Shown: piece by piece, positions 39,701-51,700 of the stretch
Numbering within the stretch: position 1 is the stretch's first letter
Layout: each line of letters opens with the position of its first letter
Assembly (NCBI GenBank): GCA_013397865.1
Contig: VZTI01005034.1
Span: forward strand, 210,269 to 274,268
Length of the DNA stretch: 64,000 bases
Origin: Struthidea cinerea
Taxonomy: Eukaryota > Chordata > Aves > Passeriformes > Corcoracidae
Reading direction: 5' to 3'
Program-made: the position numbers and the translations under genes
Notes under the pieces: model-generated
Databases searched by the model: none
What the model was told of the DNA's origin: nothing
Seen by the model: the letters and a program-made list of their open reading frames with translations, nothing else

Positions 39701-42035
39701 GACAGTTTGAGGGTGAGATCCACTTTAAGCCCACAAAAAATTCACAGTAATATGTGCAAGTTTCCCAAGTTTTCATTTTTGTGGCTAAAAAATGTAGTCC
39801 ATTTTTGTCATTCAGGATAAGTCCTGATTTCATACTGAAGATTCTATAAATAATTTATCAGACAATTGGGCAAAAAAGTTATCATTTTGAGAGTCAAGTC
39901 AAAGTTTATCATGTCTGTAGCAGTTTTTAATAATTTCTTAATCCCTTATAGAGCCTTTATTAACAAAGAGGCTAAGCCAAAGATGCATTAAATTATATTT
40001 GCTAAGTTTGCTACACTGGATACTGGCTGCCCATCTTACATGGTTTTAATCCCCTTTGTCAAATAAAACCATGAAGATTTTTCTTTTAATAGAAAGGCAT
40101 CCAACACTACCAGGAAAGCACTTCACACAGAACTTTTCAGCTGAATCGTTGCTTATTCCCTAACTGCTTAAGGTTTCAGTATTTACAAAAAACAGTTCAG
40201 GAACACTATTGTCAGAAAAATATTTAAGCAACGAACCCTCTGGTCTTTCCCATCAGAGGATTTCCATGTTTATGCACAGTTATTTGTAAACTACCTCTGT
40301 CTTGCCAGCTTTACATCCATTCCCCAGCAGCAATTACAGAGAGGAAAAAGAAGCAGTGACTGAGAGCGGCACAAGCTCGCAGGCATCTGGTAATTTATGT
40401 GTCATGTCTCCCCTCCTGAGCACAGTGTTTATATTATCTTTCCAATTAGTTTTGCCTGGGCTCTTAAATTCTGTAGACTATGTGGGGCTAGTCTATAATA
40501 CTAGATTATTCTGCTAGACGACGTGAGTCAATTGGAAAACAAATAAAGAGGAGAATATCAAGTTAAAAAATGCAGAGATTAAGAGAGACAAGGTTACTGA
40601 GGCAAAAGGATGTCGAGAGAAGAATTATAGTCCCAGACAGCAGCCTCAAAGTAGTTCCTAAAAACTTCTGTCTTACTAAAAAGTAACTCCCCACAGTTTG
40701 TAGCTCTGTAGAATGCAAAGTTATCATGCTCAAGGCATGAGATTTATTTTGTAGGCTAAGAAGATAGAGGAGCCATTTAAATCTCTTTAAATACACAAGA
40801 TGGGTGGGGGCAGAGTATGAAGCAGAGAGTACCAGCAATTTAAGGAGCACGGTTACCATTCCACAGAAGTTTGGTGTGCACTCAGCCCAGTGGAATTCTC
40901 ATCCCAGACACAGATAGCACATTGATCATCAGATTCCAGAGGTGCTCTTTCACTGTGCGTGGAGCGTGTCAAAGCTATTACTGTAAAGAAGGCAGCAAAT
41001 TGGTGAAAAAGAAATAAAGTATTTGAGTTATTCTGGACTTTACATGGCTACAACATGCAGATTTTCAGTTTTTACCTTTTCATATTATAACCTAGGGCAT
41101 CACTAATGAAAAACAGATATCTTGGCTTTTACTACAGCTGAGTCTTGATCTGTGCCATGCCTGTTCTGCTGGCTGGCATCCTACTCTGGATGCTACAAGG
41201 TTGAAATCTACAGCTTGTGGACAAAACCATGGTGACTCCTTGTCCAGCTAAGTAGAAAAGATTGCTCATTTTCATTATTGGACAACTGTTATACATCTTA
41301 TTCAATCAAACTTTCGGCTTGGATTAGAACATCTTGATCTGTAGCATTTCATTTGGAAAAGTCTATTAACATTATTAATGCCTGCCTTCTTTCCAGTCTT
41401 CTCTCTTTTAGGCAATTTATCAAGTGTTATATACTAAGATAAAATTCATTTTCCAAAGCAAATATTCCCCAAAAATCCAGCTTTTCCATTCCATGCCGCC
41501 CAGCAGTGGAGTTTGCTCTTAAGTCCTGCATTTCTTAGTGCTAAATTTCCCAAATCAGGTGTTTGGCCAAAATGTGTAAAACTTCCCAGTGGTTTACATC
41601 TGAATTTGTTCTGTAGTACCTTTGGTGTGGGGTGTAGGGTGTCTTATAATCACACGCTTTGATTTTTGATAGCTTGTGTTCTTGACAAAACAGCATCTCC
41701 AGTGCAAAACCTGTAACATAAATGCTGTCCTCTGAGCTTTTTCCTTCTCATCCTGAGGGAAATATCATCTTATCCTCGTGGCACGGATTTTGCAGCGTTT
41801 GACCACTTTGCAAGATTTCAGCCACAATGCAGATGGAGTTCATGGATGCTCACACTTTCAGCCCCATTGTGTGCCTTGCCAGCCCCCTGATGTCAGATGT
41901 TAAGGTCAGAGTTCAGCCGGTGTCTGGCTGCTGAGTGCTATTTTGTCCTCCGAACAAAACAATCGCCAGCAGGATCTCATGTACTCTGTATCCATCATGT
42001 TAGCACTTTTCCAGCATCCTTATCTCTGCCTCCAG
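33739..42035. other. Long unique stretch, no gene recognised
   Basis: Apart from simple sequence I find no repeat family, RNA gene or coding exon here. A run of 19 T lies at 34777-34795. A 19-bp unit (TGACACCACTTCATCATGG) is present almost twice at 38724-38755. Open frames do not exceed 99 codons, lack motifs and overlap opposite-strand frames. Confidence 0.55.
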
Positions 42036-42087
42036 GAAACCGTGTTGATGATGTTCCTTCATTATCCCAAAGCAACTGTGGTGAAAG
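42036..42087 (+). other. Candidate 52-bp exon between splice signals
   Basis: A pyrimidine-rich acceptor (CTTATCTCTGCCTCCAG) precedes GAAACCGTG, and the block ends AAAG followed by the donor GTGAGC. The open frame reads ETVLMMFLHYPKATVVK. The surroundings (41890-42200) are less AT-rich than neighbours, so the block may be conserved noncoding DNA instead. I recognise no protein. Splice-like pairs of this quality occur by chance in 64 kb. Confidence 0.15.
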
Positions 42088-42628
42088 GTGAGCGAGTCCT
42101 TGATGAGGCTGAGCACACAAGGGGGCCCGCGCTGAACCGATACGCAGGATGCCGCACAACTTGCTAAGTAGGTTTGTGTCATGAGGCAATTAGTCATTTA
42201 AAGCTGTCTGAAAACAATAGCTTAAGTATATCAGGAGGCTCATTTTTTACAGCTTTGCCAGGGATGGGGTCACATAGCCAGACTCTCTTGCAAAGCATTA
42301 TTTTTGCTGCAAGGACTCTGGGCTTCCTGTCCCTTACCAGCCTCTAAGGAATATCTCATGTTGGCAGGACCTTACCCATCTATCTTAGTAGATTTTCCAG
42401 AATTCTTCACATGTGATTCTCCACAGAAGATGTGATTCCCCAGAAATAAACATTTGTCACCTCAGATGTATCATAATATCTGAGAATATCTTTTTATCTT
42501 GTCATACTGGGGAGGAGGCTGTAATCATGCACTCGAGATATTTTCTCATACTTGTTGTTGGAAGGGACCTCTGCTGTGGAAAAGGAAGCCTCTGAAGGAC
42601 CAGGGCTTTTCTGGGAAGAACTGGAGCA
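42088..42628. other. Unique sequence, no gene recognised
   Basis: A short word GTTGGAAGGGACCTCTG near 42557 resembles the CR1 3' end in minus orientation but is not extended enough to call. Confidence 0.5.
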
Positions 42629-42686
42629 AATAATATAATAATATATTATATTGTATAATAATATAATCTGGTGATATAATCTGGTT
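42629..42686. repeat. AT microsatellite followed by a 13-bp tandem pair
   Basis: A TAATATAATAATATATTATA-type palindromic AT tract (42629-42668) leads into two copies of the 13-mer ATATAATCTGGTG (42661-42673 and 42674-42686, with one difference at the end). Confidence 0.75.
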
Positions 42687-44499
42687 GTGCAACTGGTAAA
42701 AAGATTCTGTCCCTCTCTATCCACCAAAAAAAAATTTTAATATTGGGTTAGGCCAATGGCAACCATATTTTTCACTCACAAACTTAAAATGTCCTTTTCT
42801 ATGTTATTTTTTTTCTTTGCATCTCTCATTGTCTCACCATCTCCATATATACTATCTATCTCCTATACTCATCAACCCCTATCACAATCAACACCATATA
42901 CTATAAAAAATTTTATCATTACAACATTCCTGAGGTGGGAAAGGGATTATTGTTCCCTGTTACCTAGAGAAGAGGTAGCAGCATGGATAGACAAAGTAGT
43001 TTTTTACAAAGGAATGCTGAAGTCTGCAAACATAGAAGGGTTTGAACTTCAGTTTTAGGTCACTGGATCATTGAATTATTTTTCTCTCTACCATTTATTT
43101 CACGCAGCATTATAATTGCACTGAATAGTGAATAGAATCTGCCATAAAAATTATTGAATGCTTCCAGATTTTAGATGGATTTCAACTCAGAAGAGTTCAG
43201 TGAAAGACCTGCTTAAAAATTCCACATAATACAGTGACTCTTTTATATTTGAGACTTTCTAAGGGGTGTTCATAACCCTGAGATGATAGAAATGTTATCG
43301 GAAGTGCATGTATGTAACACTGAAAATTTAGGGGTGTTTGGAACAAGTGTTTCAGTTCTAATCCCTGTCCTCTTCTGCCTCCTCTATAATTTAGAATTTT
43401 ATCAGTCTGATTTTATAAACACATGCAACTTCATCTTGTGAACAGGGCTGCTTTCACTGTTGCTTTGAAATTTTGCCAACACCTCCCTTGTAAAGCCCCT
43501 GATAATCATCAGGTAGCACTCTGACTGTTACTGTCACACCTTCAGCGCTTTGCAGGCGTTAAAATTTGGGAGACAGCGATCACCGGACTGGAATTTTCAG
43601 ATTAGTGCTATTGCTGTGGGAGGAGGGTCACAGCTGTCACACTGATTTTGGTAGATATGGAACCCAGCACAGAATACTGTAAGATAACCTGCAGTACTGT
43701 CAGCTGCTAACTACACACAAATGGAAGCATCTGAGATGGGCCCCTTACAATTACGTGAAGTTTGTGACAGGGGGGAGTTAAATATTGTTGAGGCTTCTAA
43801 AATAAAACTGTCTTCTAGCAATAGAATTTATTCTCTACAACTATAAAGCCCGCTTTTAATTTTTTAAAATAAAAAAATTAAAAGAGCAATGTAAATCTGA
43901 AGACAGGAAGCCCAGGGCTGGGGTTTGGTAATACCAAGAGACTCTTGCAAAAGTGATAGCCATGAGCTGAAACATGCTTTGTTTTGACTTCTAGAAGGAG
44001 AGGTCTGTGCCTTATCTCTGGAAACCCTGTAGGGATCTGTAGGTATCTTCTTTTTTTCTTTTTGCTTTTGAACCCCCAATCACAGGCTGAAGAGGAAATT
44101 GCTTTTTCAGATCCTATAAATAAATTCTGCTCATGAAATCACGCTCTGGAAAGCACCAGAAGACAGTCCTCCTCCCAAAGGTTAGGTGAACTGCTTGTAT
44201 AACATTCACAGACCTCAACAGCCCAGGAAAGGGGTGTCTGGGACCTGGAAATTGTTCCCTCTTATATTCTGTGGCTCTGCAACAGGAGGGTGGAACTTTA
44301 ATAGTATAACCAAGACATGCATGACTTACAGCCCTCTGGTCCTGCCTCTCAAAATCTCTCAAGTATTCATGATTAATTAATTGGCATGTGCAGTTTGCTA
44401 TGCAGCACAGTAAGAAAGCCTAAATCACCACAAATATTTCTTTTGGAGTCTGGAGAGAAAAAGGAATGATTATCATTAGGTTTTGAGGTGCATTTGAGA
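42687..44499. other. Unique AT-rich sequence, no gene recognised
   Basis: The 100-codon frame at 42756-43058 is hydrophobic and serine/threonine-rich in AT-rich DNA, with no recognised domain. No repeat family seen. Confidence 0.55.
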
Positions 44500-44725
44500 T
44501 TATAGTGAGGCTGGAGTGTTCAATTCTGGTTGCTGGTTTAGAAGAAGGAAGGACACTGTTGAGATTGATAAGGTCAACAAAATGATAGTAACTAATTCAG
44601 AAGCAAGATGTCAGTGACTGAAGTTATAAGGAAGGGATTAACCTATAAGCAATTTAGGTGGAATGTGTTTTTCAGTACACAAAGGGTAACTGACACACAG
44701 GATGAAATAAATTGGCAAGGTCAGC
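44500..44725 (+). mobile_element. Very old CR1 LINE 3' fragment
   Basis: The order of words matches ancient CR1 copies near the 3' end. GGAGTGTTCAATTCTGGTTGCTG comes first, then AGAAGGAAGGACACTGTTGAG with AAGGTCAACAAAATGATAG, then AATTTAGGTGGAATGTGTTTTTCAG with GTAACTGACACACAGGATGAAATAAATTGGC. Between the two matched blocks about 100 bp of the usual sequence is missing. The match is by word order and is weak, with approximate limits. Confidence 0.5.
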
Positions 44726-47700
44726 ATCAATTGAGCGGAGAAATCAAGAAGAAATGGGATAACACTTCTAAAAAACACGGAGTAAAACAATGCCCTGCAC
44801 TGGGGGAAAGGCTCCATGACAACAACAGATCCCATCCATTCTCAAAGTTGCCAAACACAGGATAAAAGTACAAGTGAAAGGTACAGGGTGTCCTTGTTCT
44901 TCTGGGAAACATAAAATTACTGATTCAGATTACAAAGCCTTGTAACCAAGCATCTGTGGGTTGGGATACAATTTCTAGGCAGAGCAGGTGCTGACAGATG
45001 TTAGGGTCCTCTTTACTATTCTATATTACAGCACAGCAGAAGATGTTCATTCTTTTTCTTTTCAGCCAGCAGTTGAGACAAAAGTCTCATGGAGAGAAAG
45101 AGAAAGGATGAGAAGAAGCCACTTTTATAATACTGCAGAGAAATAGACTTTGGTATGAGCCATAAACCTCATTTCACAGAATAGCAACCCCTTTAAATCT
45201 CAGACACCAAATAAAAGGCAGCTCTGTCATTCTCTTTGGTAGTGATTAACATGTGGCATTGAATATAAAACACACATTTCTATTAACAGAAGGTAAAGTG
45301 GAAAATGTTTCTAAACACTACGGAGCAATCTAAGGATGAAAGCAATTTGTGGAGATTACCTGTTTAAAAGGAAATGAAAGATTTAGAGGAACAGAGAAAA
45401 CACTCAAACTCCATTGAAAGAGACAAAATTTCTTTTGAAATGTTCATATTGATTTATCTAAACAAAGGACATTGCTCCTTGTGCTACTCCAGCACTGTGA
45501 TATGACAGAGAAATTTAATTATTTTCAGAAAGAGTTAGGGTTTAAAAAAAAATAAATCTTTGATGGTCCAAGTTTGAAAGAATAAGTTATATTACAGGGA
45601 ACAGCATATGTCACAGGAATCACTGGAAACCAAGCCAATGCCAACATTTTGAATAAGATGTAAGAATTACATCTTTGGAAGAGCTTGCGAGGTAGAGCAG
45701 AGGGAATGAGAACAGCAGAATCAGCCCAGAGGAATTTTTAGGAGAAGTGGGGTGTGCTACAGCGTAGTTTTCATGCCCTTCGATGTGAGAAAGCAAGACA
45801 ATGTTGTTAATTTTGAAGCAAACAAAGGTAAATGGATGCAAGTCAGTGTTTTCTGCTGTGAGAAAAGTTCCTATTAAAGGTACAAATCCCAAACCTAAGT
45901 ACAAGGTTACAAGAGGCAGTATTTGGAAAAAAAAATATCAGGGAAGAATATTTACATTTTTATAAGGCCAACCCCAAAAGGTCTGCCCTGCCTGTTGCTT
46001 GCAGGAGCTTTCTAATGGTTGTGAGGCAAAGAGCAAATGAGTATTGGGAAAGATGGCTGCTGGATTTATGGTACAAGTAGAAAAATTAATAAAAAAGTAG
46101 AAAAACTAATAAAATTGCAGCGCAGCTAAAGAGGAGACGTTCCAGAGGAGATGGGTAGCTTGCATGCATCAGCACCTGAGGCAAACAGCATAAAATTACG
46201 CGTATTCAATTCTTACTTTGAGATGATCCTATTTCCTCAAACTGTCTCTTGGATTCTGATTAATACACGAAGTATTCTGCTGAAAAATAAAAAAAAAATA
46301 CAAATTTCCACAGGATTAATATTATGGTTTTGCATCATTCTGCAGGAAAAAAACCCAAAACAGTAGAACATAGTTATCCACAGGAAAATCCAATAGTCCT
46401 GGGTTAAAGTTAATCCCATAAAACACATATCCATATATTGGAAATGTTATTTGGGGGACAGATGTTAAGAAAAGACGAGGTAAGAATGATGCTGGTCCAA
46501 GCATGACTGTCCCTAGAGATGAATATAAGCCAAAATTATTTGCAAATATATGCTTGAGGTGATAAAATAAATCAGTCTTTCCACAGTATGATGCTTTCTA
46601 TACAGTCTGTAATTGCAGCAATTGTTTCTACTAAAAGTGAGCAAGATTTTATTGGGTTTATTTGCTGTTAAATTGAAAACTCTTTGGAGGTTTTTTGGAT
46701 TTTTTGGTTGGGTTTTTTGGTTGGGTTTTTTTTTGGTTTTGGGGAGATTTTTGTGCTTCACTCTGCTTATACTTTCTGTATAACTGCCTAGAGAATGATC
46801 AAGAGATTTATCATGGTATGAGTGTGGGTGAGGTTGCCCAAAAGTTCCAGCTGAACACAGAACATATCAAAGGTGAACAGGAGCAAAGAGAAGTGACTTT
46901 TCTCATGTCATAGGCCAGGTCAGGCACAGCAGCAGGAATAGCATCCTGCTCTTTGAGCCTTTAACCTCACTCTCTACCTCCCACACTTCACTGCCTCAAA
47001 GGCAGAGCTTTCTACACCTTTCTCTCTGATATGTCCACGTGCACCTTTGTGCTTCACTTGAAACTCGTGGCTTTCAATGGAAGTTCTTATTCTGAAAGAA
47101 TATAATTCTGTCAATGACATAGTGTGCCCCACATTGCTGTGTGTGCCATCACTCTGAGCTCATCAAGTCTTACTCCTGCTTGAAAAAATCTCAGTTGAAA
47201 AATATTGCCAGGACTGCTGCATGGTTTTAAAAATATTTTTGGGATAGTCAAAACAGTAGGGTAAAAAAAATAACGACTAAAAAGCAGTTCAAGAAAAAAG
47301 CAAAAAAAAACCCTCTGCATTATCTCTAATGAAAACAGACAGTCCATAGTAAAAAAAAAAATTAAAATAAAAATATCTTGAGCAAATTAACCATGTTGAA
47401 TTCTTCCAAGAATATCTGGCCCACATACATATAATAAGATGAGGCACTGGAGGTGCAGTGAGTCACAATTCAAGGTGAGTGGATTTGGTAAACTTTGGGG
47501 GGCTTCAGACTGCTCAGAAAAGTGAAAGTCAAGGGGAGGATCCTGGGATAGGTGGAGTTACACTAACTGAAACCAGCTAACAACGTGGTGGGAAGGAAAG
47601 TAGCTGTCAAGGCAAGGGAAAGGATTCAGGCATACATGAAAAGTAGAAATTAGTAGCTAATTGTAATAGACTAATGCCCAGGTCACTTTATTCACTGCTC

Positions 47701-47799
47701 TGCAATTTAAAGATTGCCTAATTTAAAGCCAATATGAGATAATCTATTTCTTATTGAAACCAGAAAGGAGCCATATACTCAACACAACGAGCCAGGATC
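44726..47799. other. Unique sequence with small tandem and G/T-rich repeats
   Basis: A 20-bp unit (GTAGAAAAATTAATAAAAAA) occurs twice in tandem at 46077-46116. A T/G-rich tract of TTTTTTGGTTGGG units lies at 46691-46745. No gene, RNA or mobile element was recognised. Confidence 0.55.
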
Positions 47800-47990
47800 A
47801 GACATTTACGTTCTCTTAGCTCTGCCACAGGTTTTTTTTTCATGTGACCTTGGACAAGTCACAATCTTTCAGTTCCTTATCTCTGAATTGGGGATTATAT
47901 CTGCTGCTTCACAGAGGTGCTGAGAGATAAACATTTGTTCAGATAACACTCTGATAACATCTCAGATACGAAAATAAATTAGAGCTATTA
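47800..47990 (+). mobile_element. MIR-like SINE relic
   Basis: The segment reads AGCTCTGCCACAGG, then CATGTGACCTTGGACAAGTCAC, then CAGTTCCTTATCTCTGAATTGGGGATTATATCTGC in two adjoining parts. It ends CACAGAGGTGCTGAGAGATAAACA. This is the MIR core plus 3' region in order: aGCTCTGCCAC, GTGACCTTGGgCAAGTCAC, CAGTTtCCtcATCTgtaAAaTGGGGATaATa, then GtTGtGAGgATAAA. It is better preserved than the copy at 28.95 kb. An avian or amniote sister family of MIR would look similar. Confidence 0.8.
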
Positions 47991-48216
47991 TCTCCAGGGC
48001 AAGGGTAGAGACCTTGCATGCATTTGCACTGCATTTACTGCAGCACAGGCTCAGTCCTCACCAGGGTCTTTAGATGCCATTGTGATACAGATAATTAATA
48101 GCAGAAATAACAGTTCCAGTGCAAGCAAGTCACTAATACAGAAATAGGGCAGGGATGGCAGACGAAGCCCTTCACACTACAGAGAAAGTCTTCAAAAATG
48201 TCATTTTAAACAGTAG
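47991..48216. other. Short unique sequence
   Basis: Nothing recognised between the SINE relic and the LTR. Confidence 0.5.
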
Positions 48217-48221
48217 CTGTC
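48217..48221. repeat. Target-site duplication, left copy (CTGTC)
   Basis: The five bases before the LTR start are CTGTC. The same five follow its terminal CA at 48740-48744. Confidence 0.85.
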
Positions 48222-48739
48222 TGTCCTGGGTTGCAGTATATTCTATTACCATCCTCATGAGCTGTTGAAACCAGGTGGGGCAGTGTTTCCTGGCCTACTC
48301 CCCCCCAGACTATCTTCTGCTAATGAGCCCATCAACACCTGGCCTCATGCCTCATCATCCCATTGTGGGATGCTCCACCCAGAAGGAGGAACCAAGCATT
48401 CCATCCTGGATATAATCTGAGATCCTGAACATCACAGACACCTTTCCACTGGATTTCCCAGAGGACAGGAGCTACACAGCCACCACTGGACCCTCTGAGG
48501 AAGAGCAGACCCTTCTACAGGATCACTGCTTCAACAGAATCACGTCCACCACTTCAGGAGGACTGCAGCCACCGTCTTATTGGACTGCTACCACCACCCT
48601 GACTAACAGGGTGTCAGGTTGTATCCTGACTCTGTCAGTTTAACCCACTGTTTTCTGCCTTTGCCTTTTTTTTAAATTTTCCTGTTAAATTGTTATTCTG
48701 ACTTGGTGCCTCCCGCTGGTTTGTTTTCAAGCTAGTGCA
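48222..48739 (+). mobile_element. Solo LTR of an endogenous retrovirus, copy B (518 bp)
   Basis: The element starts TGTCCTGGGTT and ends TAGTGCA, with a perfect flanking direct repeat CTGTC. It shares with copy A the blocks GATGCTCCACCCAG, GAGGA..CAAGCATT, CTGGATATAA (TATA box at 48410-48415), TGGACTGCTACCACCACCCT and GGTGTCAGGTTGTAT, in the same order. The distance from TATA box to GGACTGCTACC is 172 bp here and 119 bp in copy A. The extra bases include a second, imperfect GGACTGCAGCCACC, which suggests an internal tandem duplication. The target duplications of A and B differ, so they are independent insertions and not the two ends of one provirus. Confidence 0.9.
48410..48415 (+). promoter_or_regulatory. 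LTR TATA box, copy B
   Basis: ATATAA in CTGGATATAATC, at the place matching the TATA box of copy A. Confidence 0.6.
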
Positions 48740-48744
48740 CTGTC
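48740..48744. repeat. Target-site duplication, right copy (CTGTC)
   Basis: Identical to 48217-48221. Confidence 0.85.
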
Positions 48745-51700
48745 GAATCAAAATGTAAAGTTAAGGCCATTACAAATGCAAGACTGAAAATTGTTACCTT
48801 CTGATAGAGTTTTATCAGGCTACTAAGAAAGGACTTCAATCCCAATTCATAATCAGCAGCCTGGAAAGTCACAACTGTGGGAGCAAAGCTGTACTGAACT
48901 GTGAACCTTTTTGGATTTGTTCAGGTTATGAGCAGCCAAAGGGAGCTGGCCAAATTCATCTGTCCCATCAAAGGCACCGTGACAATTGGCAGTGGTTGGC
49001 ACACCGTGGGGGACACCAACCATGGATTAGTTATCACAATAACTTCAGGCAGCAGTTTATTGTCCATTTTCAGAAATACTTCCTAGGTTAGATGTGGGCC
49101 CTCTCAAAAAAAAGTTTCAATGAACTAGATAGATAATAACCTTCATTCCAGCACTGAGAAGTACTGAATTATACACAGTGGTTCATAAAAACCTCTAGAA
49201 AAAATTGCATTGATAAATTTATATGTGGCCATATTGGTTTCCTCTGCATTAAATTATGCAGGACTTTTGCAGAATAGGCAGTGAGAAGCTATTTTTCTGT
49301 TATCCTGGCACGATTCATGAATACTAAATTCACACTGCAATAAAGGTAAAGAAAGACTCGGTGTACAATACCTTTGATGAAGAAAATTAAAGAGGTGCTG
49401 TGGAGAATGAACCTGTTCCTATAATATATTCACGTGCAGGAGAGCTTAATGTATCTCTATATGTAATATACTTAATTTCTTTGTGATGCCAGTCGTATGC
49501 TAATATTGTCAACTTAATTTTGGCCATTCATAAGACATGGCATCTGGATAAAAACATTCAAAGATTAAATCTTTATATTTAAGGAATCCTATAAATCACA
49601 GTATTCAACCTTTTCAAAGGTGATTACTGTCCATTCTGTCTAAGCATTGTTTTAATCTTTACAAGACTAATATTAGTGTTTCCACAACATCATAAATCAA
49701 GTCAAAAGCAGAATGAGGCAGACAGCAGATATTTACTCTGATGGCTGAACCTGTCATGATAAATACTAATGCCTCTTCAGAAAACATTGCTATAAATGGG
49801 GATAAAAATAAAAGGCAAATCTCTTCTGTACATTTAATTGAAGACTTCAGGAAAAGGGGCTGAAACTTCAGAGAAAAAATGGGCTGAGGAGACACAGGCT
49901 GAGTTGAATGTCCCCATGAATTCAAAAATCTCTCTTCAGCTTGTTTGAAATTACCATGTAAACCGTCTTACACAATATTCCTGTAATTTTTTTTCACGAG
50001 GAAACAAATTTCAAAGAAAAAGAAAACAAACGAAAGGGTTTGGTTTCTGTTAGGGATTTTTTTGGAGAAGGCTTTTTATTATTTCTTTTGTAGAACATCT
50101 GAGCTGCTGCTTTTATCATTCTTTACAGAAACAAAATTGTAAAGCAATTTTTCATCTGTTTCCATACAGTTGTTTGGGACACAACCTTCTAGACTGAAAA
50201 ATCCCTTCCTTCTACTTATACTCGGCCAATGACAGACTTTTAAGAGCAAAAAGACAAAAACTTTGCAGCACTTTCAGAGAATATATTTGATTTTTTGCAA
50301 AAGTATGAGAGTAATTTGATTTATATTTAACGCAGTACTGACTTTAGAGTAGTTCTTGGGCTGGAAAGGAGTTTATATCGCAACTTCTTCTGTCCTAGGC
50401 TGCAGGAAAAAGAGTGCTGTTTTCCAGTCTTTTAAAATCAGCACCTTTAAGAAGTGAGACAGGAGTTAACAGAAGCAGATACCTCTCAAACTGTGAGTAA
50501 AAAATTTTCTGCTAATACATTCTCCAGCACCATCTCCTTCTACCTCTCCCTAGGACTCTCTCTTCTCCTGACAAAGCTCACCCAATCTCCCAAATTCCCC
50601 TAGTTGGGAAGACATGTAGGGAAAAAAAGGGAAAAGAAGAAAAGAAATAAGCTAGGCAAACATTAATCATTCTGTGAGAGCAACACAAGTTTTTCAATGT
50701 TAAAACATTTTATCTACATTTTTACAAAGTGAGCCACCTTCAGCTTTCAAATTTAAAGGCTCAGCTTCAACTTTGAAGATTTGGTCTCTGCAGCCACCAA
50801 GACTTGGACTTGCTGCTGTTGGGAAAGGGAAACCCAAAGGAGAACCCACGGCCAGCATCTGAGCAGCCACAGGGAGATTAATTCACACCAAAACCACGAT
50901 ATTTGTTCGGGAATGAACCAGCTCCAACCATGAGGGGAAGGGGAACAGCTGCACAAAGAAATCGGTGATTCGTTCTGTACCTTGCTTTAGAAATAACCCT
51001 GCAGCACGCCTGGGTGACCTCACTCGTTTGGTGCATTAACTCCTTTAAGCTCTCAGCTCTTGCTGGCCCTGCCCTGCCCTGACTACTCTATTCAGGGCCA
51101 GGCAGTCTCTGGTAGGACAGCGTGTAGCTGCTGAACTGTCACCTCCAGCGCTGTGCCCCGTGAATGGAACCTTCACCAGCAAGCCCTGCTCCTTTTATAC
51201 CCACAGCCAGCCATCAGCCATTCATGCTCTGTCAAAATTCCTCTTGCATTTGCAAGTTTTTTATTGTCAACTCCTAGATTGGTTTAGGGGATCTCTAGGG
51301 CATCATTTATGCTCCACACTGCATTGTGGAGCTTTTCTTCACCGTGGTTTTTTTTTATTTTAAAGATCCAGTCCCTGGAGAGCAAGGTCACAAGACCCAC
51401 TAACTATTGTGTTTAGCAGCACAAAGACAACGCTCTGTTCTTATAAAATTCAGCAAAGCTTTAGTCGGGCAGATCTACATAGCGAAATCCCTTGGCAATA
51501 GAATTCATCAGCCCCTGGAATTATTGGAAATTAATCAGGGCATGCATTTATCAGGGTGTGCTCCATCCTTTTTTGCCCTGACATCCTTGCTCTATGACAG
51601 TTTAATTCTTGCTGTTAGAGGGTGTTCAGAGTGCATCAGTCCTGCATCGCTTAAACTGGAGTTGAGCAGAATCTAGAAAGGAGAGACTCTCATTTGTGAC

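Noticed and set aside
42540..42620. CR1 tail-like word GTTGGAAGGGACCTCTG
   Set aside because: The match does not extend on either side beyond about 20 bases.
24273..48739. The two related LTRs as the ends of one 24-kb provirus
   Set aside because: Each LTR has its own 5-bp duplication on both sides (ATTGC and CTGTC), and the sequence between them contains no retroviral genes.
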